Assembly (NCBI GenBank): GCA_033557465.1
Contig: CM066035.1
Location: 923,018,522 to 923,082,521 of the forward strand
Origin: Ichthyophis bannanicus
Lineage: Eukaryota > Chordata > Amphibia > Gymnophiona > Ichthyophiidae
Direction: 5' to 3'
DNA: 64,000 nt
The notes beneath the pieces are model-generated. The model was given only the letters and a program-made list of their open reading frames with translations. It made no database searches and had not been told where the DNA came from. The translations under genes and the position numbers were made by a program. Shown one piece after another: positions 30,640-40,284 of this stretch (the stretch's first letter is position 1; every line of letters begins with the position of its first letter).

Positions 30640-32194
30640 CACAGCTAACTCTTTGAAGCCACTGTTTCTTGTTTTTTCACGTTACAACCTGGAATTAAAA
30701 TGGAGTTTTTGGGTTTATTGTGACACAAACTATAATTAAGACAAAAAAAAACTGAAAGCAGGAGTGTGCATATGTATTCACCCCCCCCCCCCCCCAAAGT
30801 CAATACGTTGTAGAGCCACCTTTTGCTGCAATTACAGCTACAAGTCTCTTGCGGTATAGCTTAGCACATCTAGCCACTGGGATTATCACCCATTCCTCAA
30901 GGCAAAACTGCTCCAACTCCTTCAAGTTAGATGGGTTGCGTTGGTGTACAGCAATCTTCAAATCATGCCACAGATTCTCAATTGGATTGAGGTCTGGGCT
31001 TTGACTAGGCCATTCCAAGACATTTAAATCTTTTCTTTTAAACCAGCTTTAGCAATATGTTTAGCGTTATTGTCCTGCTGGAAGGTGAACCTTTCTCCCA
31101 GTCTCAAATCTCTGGCAAACTGAAACAGGTTTTCCTCAAGCATTATCCTTTATTTAGTGCCATCCATCATTCCTTCATTCCTGACCAGTTTTCCTGTCCC
31201 TGCCAATAAAAACATCCCCACAGCATAATGTTGCCACCACCATGCTTCACTGTGAGAGTGGTGTTCTCAGGGTGATGGGAAGTGTTGGGTTTGCATCACA
31301 CATGGCGTTTCCCTTGATGGCCAAAAAGTTCAATTTTCGTCTCATCTGACCAGAGAACCACCTTCCATGTGTTTGGGGGGTCAGCAACATGCTGTTGTGC
31401 AAACTCCAAACGTCTCCTCTTATTTCTTTCTTTAAGCAGTGGCTTTTTTCTGGCCACTCTTCCATAAAGCCCCACTTTGTGGAGTGTATGGCTTAGCTTA
31501 AAGTGGTCCTATGGACAGATACTCCCATCTCTACTGTGGATCTTTGCAGCTCCTTCAGTGTTATCCTTGGTGTCTTTGTGGCATCTCTGATTAATGCCCT
31601 CCTTGCCCGATCTGTGAGTTTTGGTGGGCAGCCTTCTCTTGTCATGATTGTAGTGGTGCCATATTCTTTGTATTTTGTTATAATGGATTTAATAGTGTTC
31701 CGTGCGATATTCAGAATTTGGGATTTTTTTTATAATCCTACCCTGATCTATACTTCTCCACAACTTTGTCTCTGACCTGTTTGGAGTGCTCCTTGGTCTT
31801 CATATTGCTTGCTTAGTGGTGTAGCAGAGTCTGAGGCTTTTCAGAACAGGTATATTTATACAGGCATCATGTGGCAGATCATGTAACACTGATTGCACAC
31901 AGGTGAACCCAAATCAACTAATTATGTGATTTTTGAGGTTAATTGGTTGGACCAGATCTTATTTAAGGGTTTCATAGCAAAAGGAATGAAAACTTACGCA
32001 CTCACAACTTGTCAGTTTTTTCTTGTTTTTTATATATACAAGGTATTTTATTGTCATTCCATTTCACCAATTTGGACTAGATTGTTAGGTCCATTACCTA
32101 ACATCCAAATGAACCTCCATTTTCATTTCAGGTTGTATGTAATGCGACAAAACAGGACAAAAACCAATGGGATGAATACTTTTGCATGGCACTG
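30640..32194 (-). mobile_element. Tc1/mariner DNA transposon remnant
   Basis: The right end is clear: the terminal inverted repeat reads CAGTGCCATGCAAAAGTATT on the minus strand, ending at 32194 next to a TA dinucleotide (32195-32196). The inner left repeat (ttacaacctggaattaaaatggag, about 30681-30705) matches the inverse of about 32105-32140. The outermost left end is degraded, so the boundary is approximate. A run of 17 C at 30780-30796 lies near the transposase 3' end. Confidence 0.9.
30800..31803 (-). pseudogene. Tc1 transposase, frameshifted
   Basis: The start is the ATG at 31801-31803 (minus), giving a length of about 335 codons, close to the usual 340 of Tc1 transposases. Near the end, [13 protein letters not shown] is the conserved block holding the last acidic residue region of the DD34E catalytic triad. 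An upstream helix-turn-helix segment (KDTKDNTEGAAKI-like) is spread over several frames. The frame is broken at several places, so it is inactive. It would have cut and pasted the element at TA sites. Confidence 0.88.
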
Positions 32195-33422
32195 TACATC
32201 TGAGAATTCTGAGGGAACGTGTGGATGTTTTAGCAACTCCACTGACTGATGTTTTCAATGCCTCTTTGGAGTCTGGAGTGGTGCCAGAGGACTGGAGAGA
32301 GGCACATGTCTCTCAAAAGTGGAAGTATTGATGTGGTTGAAAACTACAGGCCAGTTAATTTAAACTCGGTGATGAGTAGATTATTGGAAGCACTGCTGAA
32401 AGAGAAAATAGTGAGATTTATGGAGTCCAACGGATTACCAGGTCCAAGGCAGCATGGATTCACCAGTCAGGTCTTGTCCGACAAATCTGATAGATTTCTT
32501 TGGGTGACCAGAGAGTTGGACCGATGGAGAGCCCTAGATGTAGTGTATTTAGATTTCAGTAAAGCCTTTGACACCATTCCGCACAGGCGAATTATAAACA
32601 AACTGAGCACCCTAAGTTACTGCTTGGGTTAGAAATTGGTTGAGTGGGAGGAGATAAAGGGTACAGGTAAATGGAGCTCACTCTGAGGAGAAGGAGGTTA
32701 CCAGAGTTGTGCCGCAGGGATCTGTCCTTGGTTTGCTTCTGTTTAATATCTTGTTAGTGATATCACAGAAGGACTGTCTGGTAAGGTTTGCTTGTTTGCA
32801 GATGATACCAAAATCTGCAATAGAGTAGACACACTGGAAGGAGTCAACAACATGAGAAGGGATCTAGCTAAATTTGAAGAATGAATATGGCAGCTGAAAT
32901 TTAATGCTAAAAAATCCGAAGGACCCTGTATAGTGTAGGGGGGTGAGGTACTTCTTTCCACAAAAGAAGAGCGGGACCTAGGCGTAATTGTGTCTGACTA
33001 TCTTAAAGTAGCTAAACAGGTAGAAAAGGTGACTGCAAAAGCCAGAAGGATGCTTGGGTGTATAGGGAGAGGAATGGCCAGCAGAAAAAAGGAAGTGATA
33101 ATGCCTCTGTATAAGTCTCCGGTGCAACCTCATTTGGAGTATTGTGTGCAATTCTGGAGACCGCACCTTCAGAAGAATATAGGCAGGTTGGAGTCGGTGT
33201 AGAGGGTGGCTACTGAAATGTTTAGTGGTCTTTGTTATGTATCATATGAGGACAGACTTAAAGATCTTAATATGCAGAGGAAAGGCGGGATAGGGGTGAT
33301 TTGATAGAGGAATTTAAATAACTTTGTGGCATAAATGCAGAGGGAGGGACTCTTTCAATTGAAGGCAAGCTCTCCTACAAGGGGACCTAGGATGAGAGTG
33401 AAAGGGGATAGACTCAGGAGTA
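32195..33422 (+). mobile_element. CR1/L2-group LINE, first segment (interrupted by DIRS copy B)
   Basis: RT fragments in order: ESGVVPEDWREAHV, NYRPVNLNSVMSRLLEALL, QHGFTSQ, then DVVYLDFSKAFDTIPH (32249-32632), AADDTKI-like region near 32805 and SPVQPHLEYCVQFW (32990-33202). The LINE stops at 33422 in gactcaggagta and resumes after DIRS copy B at 39170. Same family as 15606-17235. Confidence 0.85.
32249..33202 (+). pseudogene. LINE reverse transcriptase, broken
   Basis: Frame 32249-32632 holds the palm motif YLDFSKAFDTI with a catalytic Asp. The QGSVLG block and the catalytic DD region (near 32700-32830) are in other frames, and 32990-33202 holds the thumb region. Multiple stops and frameshifts. 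No endonuclease part is present because the copy is truncated next to the Tc1 element. Confidence 0.82.
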
Positions 33423-33584
33423 TTCTCCAGGACCAAGCAGGAAGTCAGTCCTCACTTATGGGTGACGTCGGCGCCGACGGAGCCCTCGCGGAGCAATTTT
33501 CCCCAGCTTTCAAAGAAAGCCTTTGGGAATTGCAGCGCGCATGCGCGGTCGTCTTCCCGCCCGAGGGTGCCATCTTAGCCAGTC
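33423..33584. repeat. DIRS copy B left inverted terminal repeat
   Basis: 162 bases, near-perfect inverse complement of 38981-39142. At the outer 35 bases the left end carries the variant GGACCAAGCAGGAAGTCAG, whereas the right end reads GGAGCAGCAGGAATCAG. Confidence 0.95.
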
Positions 33585-33822
33585 TTCTTTTTTCCGCGGA
33601 GCCCAACAGACGTCCCCGTCTTGTCCCCGCGAAAAAGTTGATTTTCTTCTTTATTTTATCCTTTTTTCCTTCGGCTCGACGCCGATCTTTTTCCCGCCCG
33701 GACTCGCGACGCCGGTCACGAGTCCTCTTCCTTTTTTCGGTTTTTCTGACTTAGTCAGCTTTCGTTTTCGTTTTTCCCTGGCAGCCCGGTCCTTTGACCT
33801 CGCAGGGGCCCTTTTTCCCCCG
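33585..33822. promoter_or_regulatory. DIRS copy B leader between terminal repeat and ORF1
   Basis: About 240 bases of T/C-rich leader ending cccccgATGG. It is missing its first two thirds in copy A. The promoter is presumably here or in the terminal repeat, but no TATA box is obvious. An in-frame extension upstream of the ORF1 ATG (open from 33523) is not conserved in the other copies and is not taken as coding. Confidence 0.4.
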
Positions 33823-35721
33823 ATGGCTGCCAGTGGGTTTAAGCGGTGTGGTCGGTGTGACCGAAATATGTCACTAACCGACACACACGACTTTTGCCTC
33901 CGCTGCCTGGGCCCGGATCATGAGGAACTGATCTGTGGGCCCTGCAGCAAAATGTCCTCAAAGGCGTTGAGAAGTCGGCGGCATCAGCGTGAGAGAATCT
34001 TCGCTGACCCCAGCCGTACCCGGACCTCGTCGGAGGCCTCCGCGTCGAAAGGCTCCAGCTCGGACCGTCGCCGGAGTTCCTCCGACCGGGGTTCTCCCTC
34101 CGGGGACCATCGTCGGAAGGTGAAACCCGCGAGGGCGGCGTCGGTGGACGCTCCTGGTTCCGCGAGGGCCAGGTCGCATAGCCCCGACAGCCGCCCCGGG
34201 TCCTTGGAGAAGGAACACATCCCGAAGCGACCTCGCCTGGAGTCGGAGATGCCTGCCCGGGTAAGTCCTGTGGTCCTTCTGGACTCGCCTCCTCGACAGC
34301 CGACGTCGGGCCCGACGCCGTCGGGGCCCGAGTCGGGGGCTGCTGGGTCACCTGAGCTCGGACTCAGGTTGACGGCCTTGGAGAGCAGACTGTCTGCCTT
34401 CATGGACCAGCAGAGGGCACTGCTCGCTGGCGCCGCTGCCCCGACCGCCGGGACGTCGACGTCCAAGTCGACCCCGGAGACCGAGCCGATCCTCGAGTCG
34501 ATGAGAACTCGAGTCGATCCTCGGTCGAGGTCACCCTCGGCCTCCCGTTCGGGACCGAGGTCGCCGACGCCGACTCCCTCGGCGTCGGAGCGGCTGGCGC
34601 CGCGCCCTGCCCGGGCCGACCCCACCGAGTCCTCGTCGGAGTCGGTCTGGGAGTCTGAGGAGGAAGAGTCACCTGATTCTTTCCGGACTCGGTGTGTCCC
34701 ATCGGACTCACCGGAGTCCGAGCCTCGGAAGCAGTCCCCCCCGGAGGATGCCCGGTTCTCGGACTTCGTTAGGGATATGGCCAAGGCTTTGGCCTTCCCT
34801 GCGGATCCCGAGGAGGAGCCTCGAGCCGAAGAGCTCGACGCCCTCCAGTATGACTCTCCCGCGAGGGAACACTTTACTGTACCGGTTCCTCCTATGCTGG
34901 AACGACTACTCTTCCGCATGTGGGAGAGTCCGGCCTCCTCGCCGGTCCTGAGCAAGCGGGTCGATTCTATCTATCGAGTCCGCAAGAGCCCTGGCTTTCA
35001 GAAGGCACAGCTGCCACACCATTCCATGGTAGTGGAATCGGCCATGCATCGTCTTAAGAGCCAGAAGATGCACTCCTCGGTGCCTCCTGGAAGGGAGGCC
35101 CGTAACCTGGATGGCCTTGGCAAGAAGTGTTTCCAGGGCTCTATGCTCGCATGTCATGTCCAGACTTACCAGCTATACATGGGCATGTATCTCCGGGATC
35201 TGGCTAAAGAGCTAGCCGGATTCTCCGCTGGTCTGTCCGAGGAACCCTTGCGGAGGTTCCTAGCCTTGTCCACTGGCATTCGGGAATGCTCAAAGTTCAT
35301 GTCCCGAGCAGCCTATGATGGCTTTGAAGCATCGGCTCGAGTGGCCGCAGCCGGCATCGGTGCCCGCCGACAGGCTTGGCTTCAGTCGTCAGACCTTGAG
35401 CCCTGGGTGCAGGACAAGTTGGTCGATGTCCCCTGCCGAGGCGACAACCTCTTTGGCAAACCCATGGCGGAAAAGGCTGCGCAAATTGAGACTGAGACTC
35501 GCACCAGGACCAGGCTTTCTAGGAAGACCTCCGCCCCTTCCCAGAAAAAGAAGGGCTCGGGGAAAAAGTCCTTTTACCCGAGGAAGGCGGCTGCCTACAA
35601 ACAATACCCCCATTATCAGGCCCCTGCAGCTCCCCAACAGGGCCAGCAGGCCAAGGGACGGGGTAACGGGTCCCGTAGGCAGCAAGCCCCCAAGCCTGCA
35701 CCACCAGCCCCTGCTCAGTAG
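33823..35721 (+). CDS. DIRS copy B ORF1, gag-like protein (632 aa)
   Basis: Intact frame from the conserved ATG, nearly identical to ORF1 of copy A. It has the N-terminal cysteine cluster (CGRC...CLRC...CGPC), the Ser/Arg/Pro-rich middle, the conserved MAKALAFPAD to YDGFEASARVA block and a basic Gln-rich tail. Differences from A: a 9-base in-frame deletion near 34430 (one LAG unit lost) and a premature TAG that shortens the tail by five residues. Probably still functional as a structural protein. No enzymatic motif. Confidence 0.87.
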   Translation: MAASGFKRCGRCDRNMSLTDTHDFCLRCLGPDHEELICGPCSKMSSKALRSRRHQRERIFADPSRTRTSSEASASKGSSSDRRRSSSDRGSPSGDHRRKVKPARAASVDAPGSARARSHSPDSRPGSLEKEHIPKRPRLESEMPARVSPVVLLDSPPRQPTSGPTPSGPESGAAGSPELGLRLTALESRLSAFMDQQRALLAGAAAPTAGTSTSKSTPETEPILESMRTRVDPRSRSPSASRSGPRSPTPTPSASERLAPRPARADPTESSSESVWESEEEESPDSFRTRCVPSDSPESEPRKQSPPEDARFSDFVRDMAKALAFPADPEEEPRAEELDALQYDSPAREHFTVPVPPMLERLLFRMWESPASSPVLSKRVDSIYRVRKSPGFQKAQLPHHSMVVESAMHRLKSQKMHSSVPPGREARNLDGLGKKCFQGSMLACHVQTYQLYMGMYLRDLAKELAGFSAGLSEEPLRRFLALSTGIRECSKFMSRAAYDGFEASARVAAAGIGARRQAWLQSSDLEPWVQDKLVDVPCRGDNLFGKPMAEKAAQIETETRTRTRLSRKTSAPSQKKKGSGKKSFYPRKAAAYKQYPHYQAPAAPQQGQQAKGRGNGSRRQQAPKPAPPAPAQ

Positions 35722-37646
35722 GGTGGGGGTTTTTGACTCACACAGCATAGCCTTTCCCCCCCCGCTGGTTCCTCCCAGCACCGGTGGCCGGCTGGTTCAC
35801 TTCGCCCACAGGTGGTCCAGCATCACCGCAGATGCCTGGGTGCTTCAAGTCGTGCGAGAAGGCTATCTTCTCCACTTCCACCAGGTTCCTCCCTCCTATT
35901 TTCCGGGAGAACCTCCACGACCCCCTCTGCACAGGGAGTTGCTCCTTCAGGAGTTAGCAGGTCTTCTGCAGGAACAGGCGGTGGAACCGGTGCCACACCA
36001 CCTGAGAGGTCAAGGCTTTTATTCCAGGTATTTTCTGATACCAAAGAGAACAGGGGGCCTCAGACCCATCCTGGACTTGCGCAACCTCAACAAGTTCCTT
36101 GTGCGGGAGAAGTTCAAAATGCTTACCCTTGGAATCCTTCTGCCCTACCTCCAGCAGGGAGATTGGCTATGCTCCTTGGATCTAAAGGATGCCTACACAC
36201 ACATCCTTATCCACCCAAGCCACCGCCAATACCTGCGGTTTGTGGTGGCAGGAAATCATTACCAGTACAGAGTACTGCCCTTCGGCCTGTCCTCAGCACC
36301 GCGAGTCTTCACAAAATGTCTCGCGGTCGTGGCGGCCCATCTCAGGCTTCACGGCCTCTGTCTTTCCGTACCTCGACGACTGGCTCATCAGAGCAGCGTC
36401 CGCTCGGGAGGTCACCGATGCCACGCGCCGCACGGTGACTCTTCTGCAGCACTTGGGCTTTGTTATAAACTTCGCAAAGTCCACTTTGCTCCCCTCACAG
36501 GATCTCGAGTTCATCGGCGCAAGGCTGCACACTCCTCAGGCGCGAGCGTACCTACCGCTCGACAGGGCTCAACGGCTCATGGACCTAGCCGACCGCTTTC
36601 GCAGCCAGCCCCTGGTCTCCGCCAGGCGCTTCCTGAGACTACTCGGCCATATGGCTTCCACCGTCCATGTGACCCCCAATGCCCGCCTGAATATGCGGTC
36701 TGCTCAATGGTGTCTCCGCCAGCAGTGGCGACAAGCCACAGGCGGCCTAGCAGACCTAGTGCGCGTCTCCGAGCCGCTGATCTCGTCTCTCCGGTGGTGG
36801 CTCCGGCAGCCGAACCTAATATTCGGAATGCCTTTCCAGTCACCTCAGCCGACCCGGGTGCTGACCACCGATGCATCCCTCCTGGGCTGGGGAGCACATT
36901 GCCAAGAGGCACGTACTCAGGGCCTCTGGACCACGTGGGAGTCTGCTCAGCAGATCAACTTCCTGGAGCTCAGGGCGATCCGCCTAGCTCTCAAGGCCTT
37001 CTCCCACCTGACTTCCCACCAGTCCGTCCTTGTCCAGACGGACAATCAAGTTGCCATGTTCTACGTGAACAAGCAGGGGGGCACGGGCTCCTTCCTCCTC
37101 TGCCGGGAGGCACAGAAGCTCTGCTCTTGGGCCGTCAGTCACAGCATTCTCCTAAAGGCGGTTTATCTCCCGGGCCAAGAAAACTGCCTTGCGGACAAAC
37201 TCAGCAGGGTCCTCCAGCCGCACGAGTGGCGTCTGGATCCCTTGGTAGTTCAGAAGCTCTTCCTCCGGTGGGGCCTCCCCACGGTGGATCTCTTTGCCAG
37301 TCCTCACAACCGGCAGCTTCCTCGCTTCTGCTCTCGTCAGCCACACCCCCTTCGGGTTGCGGCGGACGGCTTTCTGATCTCATGGTCGGGGAGCCTTCTG
37401 TACGCTTTCCCTCCCATCCCGCTAGTCTCTCGGACTCTTTTCAAAGTTCTCCGAGACAAAGCCTTCATGATCCTGGTGGCCCCTCGCTGGCCCAGGCAGC
37501 CGTGGTTTCCGCTCCTGCTACAACTGGCGGTAGAGGATCCAATCCCTCTGGGGGTACAACCGGATCTCCTCACTCAGGATCAGGGGTCCCTACTGCACCC
37601 CAACCTCAGGTCTCTCAACCTCATGGCCTGGCTGCTGAGAGGGTAG
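35315..37646 (+). pseudogene. DIRS copy B reverse transcriptase / RNase H, one 2-nt deletion
   Basis: The upstream frame (35315 onward) carries the RT fingers and palm up to the residue before the catalytic motif. A 2-nt deletion at about 36359 (copy A reads ctctatgtc, copy B ctctgtc) shifts the frame four codons before YLDD. The YLDD, RNase H (TDASLLGWGAH, QTDNQVAMFY) and methyltransferase-like parts continue intact in another frame (to 37646). The deletion also joins the RT N-terminal half to the recombinase frame, giving a 1048-codon fused frame ending at 38461. A single lesion; otherwise intact. Confidence 0.93.
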
Positions 37647-38661
37647 TCCTTGCTCCCCTTCTCCTGCCGGCGGAGGTGGAGGAGGTCATCTTGGCTTCGC
37701 GACGGCCCTCTACCCGCAAATGCTACGCCCTTAAATGGCGTCGCTTTGCAGTCTGGTGTACCCAACAGTCTCAGGATCCCTTCTCCTGCCCGGTGTCGGT
37801 GATCTTGCAGTACTTGCTGCACCTCTCTAATCTGGGACTTAAGTCCAACTCCGTCAAAGTTCACCTCAGTGCTCTTTCAGCACATCATGTGCCGGTGGAC
37901 GGCAGACCTCTCTCAAACGACCCTCTCGTAGCGAGGTTTCTCCGAGGTCTCCTTCTACTTAAACCACCTCTGCGCCCGCCAGCGCCTGACTGGGACCTGA
38001 ATGTGGTTTTGCAGCGGATCACCTGTCCGCCTTTTGAACCTATGGCTACCTGTTCTCTCCGTTTTCTGTCTTGGAAAACACTGTTCTTGATAGCCCTCAC
38101 TTCCGCTAGACGCGTAAGTGAATTGCAGGCCCTCGTGTCTGATCCCCCTTACACTAGGTTCTACAAGAATAGGGTAGTCCTACGGACTCACCCAAAATTT
38201 CTGCCTAAAGTGGTCTCCCCTTTTCACATCAATCAGGAGGTGGTACTTCCAACCTTCTTTCCCAGGCCACACTCCAGCCGAGCTGAAACGGTCCTCCATA
38301 CCCTGGACTGTAGAAGGGCATTGAACTTCTACCTTGACCGTACGCGGGAGCACCGTAAAGCTGCTCAGCTTTTTGTGTCTTTTGACCCCAATAAATTGGG
38401 GCTCCCGGTCTCCAAGCGTACTGTATCTCTTGGGCTTATGGGGCAGCCGGACTCTCCTTAGAAAGTCGAGTCACGGCTCATTGCGTTCGGGCAAAGGCTA
38501 CGTCAGTGGCTTACCTCCGCTCTGTTCCGCTGGCAGACATCTGCCGGGCCGCTACTTGGTCTTCGAGCCAGACTTTTGCGGTCCATTACTGTCTCGAGAG
38601 GGAGTCCCGTAGGGACAGTGCTTTCGGACAGGCAGTCCTCCGTAATCTCTTTGAGGTCTGA
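37610..38661 (+). pseudogene. DIRS copy B tyrosine recombinase, 22-nt deletion
   Basis: Identical to the copy A recombinase through box I (SARRVSEL) until VSKRT near 38421, where 22 bases present in copy A are missing. The deletion is flanked by the short direct match ACT, suggesting slippage or microhomology repair. After the shift, a stop appears at 38459-38461, before HxxR and the catalytic Tyr. Those motifs survive downstream in a different frame (38500-38600). Inactive in cis. Confidence 0.93.
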
Positions 38662-38797
38662 GCAACTCCTACCCTCCATTCCGGATGTGGGCTACCGGTG
38701 GGTGATAATTCAGCGAAGATTCTATCCTTCTGTGCTGCTGAGCTAGAGGGAGCTCATTTTTGTGCTTAGGGTCTCCGGTAGCCTTGAGCTTGGGAGT

Positions 38798-38896
38798 CCC
38801 ATAAGTGAGGACTGACTTCCTGCTTGGTCCTGGAGAAAGCGTAGTTACTCACCTGTAACAGGTGTTCTCCAGGAGCAGCAGGAATCAGTCCTCACT
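38798..38896. repeat. DIRS copy B internal complementary region
   Basis: 38798-38837 complements the outer left end (33423-33462), 38838-38864 complements the 27-nt extension (39143-39169), and 38865-38896 complements the outer right end. Because all partners are in the same copy, this is the cleanest example in the window. Confidence 0.95.
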
Positions 38897-38980
38897 ACCC
38901 TCCCTCCTCCCCTTGGAGTTGCAATCGTCTGCTTATGTTGTTTTTGCAAATTTTTATGCTGTCTCTTTTAGCTATGTCAT

Positions 38981-39169
38981 CTGACTGGCTAAGATGGCAC
39001 CCTCGGGCGGGAAGACGACCGCGCATGCGCGCTGCAATTCCCAAAGGCTTTCTTTGAAAGCTGGGGAAAATTGCTCCGCGAGGGCTCCGTCGGCGCCGAC
39101 GTCACCCATAAGTGAGGACTGATTCCTGCTGCTCCTGGAGAACACCTGTTACAGGTGAGTAACTACGCT
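38981..39169. repeat. DIRS copy B right inverted terminal repeat plus 27-nt extension
   Basis: Repeat 38981-39142 and extension 39143-39169. The extension begins with the 15-base palindrome CACCTGTTACAGGTG and contains CAG|GTGAGT. Confidence 0.95.
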
Positions 39170-39204
39170 ATATGCGGAAATATTTCTTTACGCAGAGTGG
39201 TAGA
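39170..39204 (+). mobile_element. CR1/L2-group LINE, second segment between two insertions
   Basis: 35 bases (tatgcggaaatatttctttacgcagagtgg) that continue the LINE interrupted at 33422 and are followed by the minus-strand CR1. The sense is a LINE C-terminal frame (KYFFTQSG-like). Confidence 0.75.
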
Positions 39205-39572
39205 ACATAAGAACATAAATGCCATACTGGGTCAGACCAAGGTCCATCAAGCCCAGTACTCTGTTTCCAACAATGGCCAATCTAGGTCATAAGTACCTAG
39301 CAGTTTCCCCAAAAGACATAGGTTCCACAATGCTTGTACTGAGTCAAGCAGTGATATCCTGGGTCTCTTTTAATAATGGTTTATGGACCTTTCCTCTAAG
39401 AACTTGTCCAAATCTTTTTTAACAAATTCCAGAGTTTGATTACACGTTGAGTGAAAAAATATTTTCTCTTATTAGTCTTAAATAGGTTACCCTGTAGCTT
39501 CATTGCATGTTCCTAGTCTTTCTATATTCTGATGATGTAAACAATTGATCTAAGTTTACCTATTCCACTCCT

Positions 39573-40059
39573 TTTCACATGCAGCCCCGACCATCTGGAA
39601 TTCCCTCCCAGAGGATCTACGAGCAATAACTGAGATCATGGAATTCCGTAAAAAACTGAAAACTTATCTATTTACCAAACACTACAACAACATAGATAAC
39701 CCCCCACTCAATTTAGACAAAGGCTAACTAAGTACCTGACCGTATCAAATAAAAAACCCTCTCACTTAAACAGACTACACACATAGCAGAAAATATATGA
39801 GGATCTAATCTCTAATGCCCACATACGTGTATATAGTTGATTCTGTTCTGTATTGTCATACGCTGTTTAGATAATTCATTCTGCTTAGCTAATTACTCTG
39901 TTCTGTATTCACCTACACTGTTTAGTTAATACATTGTTTGTTGTTATAAGATGTTCCATGTAAAACAAACCTGCTTTGTTGATTGTTTGTTGTAAACCGC
40001 AACTGAACTCTGGAAGATGCGGTATATAAATGAGTGTTAAATAAAATAAATAAATAAAA
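39573..40059 (+). mobile_element. L2-like LINE 3' tail inserted in the minus-strand CR1
   Basis: About 490 bases encoding the extreme C-terminus (TIWNSLPEDLRAI, KLKTYLFTKHY) and the 3' UTR, which has the terminal hairpin (taaaccgcaac...gatgcggtatataaa) and an AAATAAAATAAATAAATAAA tail. The CR1 sequence resumes right after at ttaatttatag. Boundaries are good to a few bases. Confidence 0.85.
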
Positions 40060-40284
40060 TTAATTTATAGATATCTATCATATCTCCTCTCAGCTGTCTT
40101 TTCCAGTTGGAAGAGCCCTAACCTTTTAGCCTCTTGTCATAGGGATATCCTTCCATCCTTTTTACCATTTTGGTGGCTCTTCTCTGTACCTTTTCAAATA
40201 ATGTTATAGCCTTTTTAAGATACGGCGACCAAAATTGCACACAATATCCAAGTTGTAGTAGCACCATGGAACGATACAGAGACA

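Larger units (their letters stand above)
33423..39169 (+). mobile_element. DIRS-type retrotransposon copy B (structurally complete, 5747 bp)
   Basis: Complete structure: left terminal repeat 33423-33584, ORF1 33823-35721, RT/RNase H/MT region, recombinase region, ICR 38798-38896, right repeat 38981-39142, and the 27-nt extension 39143-39169. It is nearly identical by eye to copy A across the shared part. Inserted in a LINE 3' region that continues at 39170. RT and recombinase each carry one disabling deletion, so this copy could move only if helped in trans. No long target duplication is apparent, as expected for recombinase-mediated integration. Confidence 0.96.

Noticed and set aside
33523..33822. 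In-frame N-terminal extension of ORF1 in copy B
   Set aside because: The upstream part covers the terminal repeat and leader, is not conserved as coding in copies C and D, and the downstream ATG has the conserved context.
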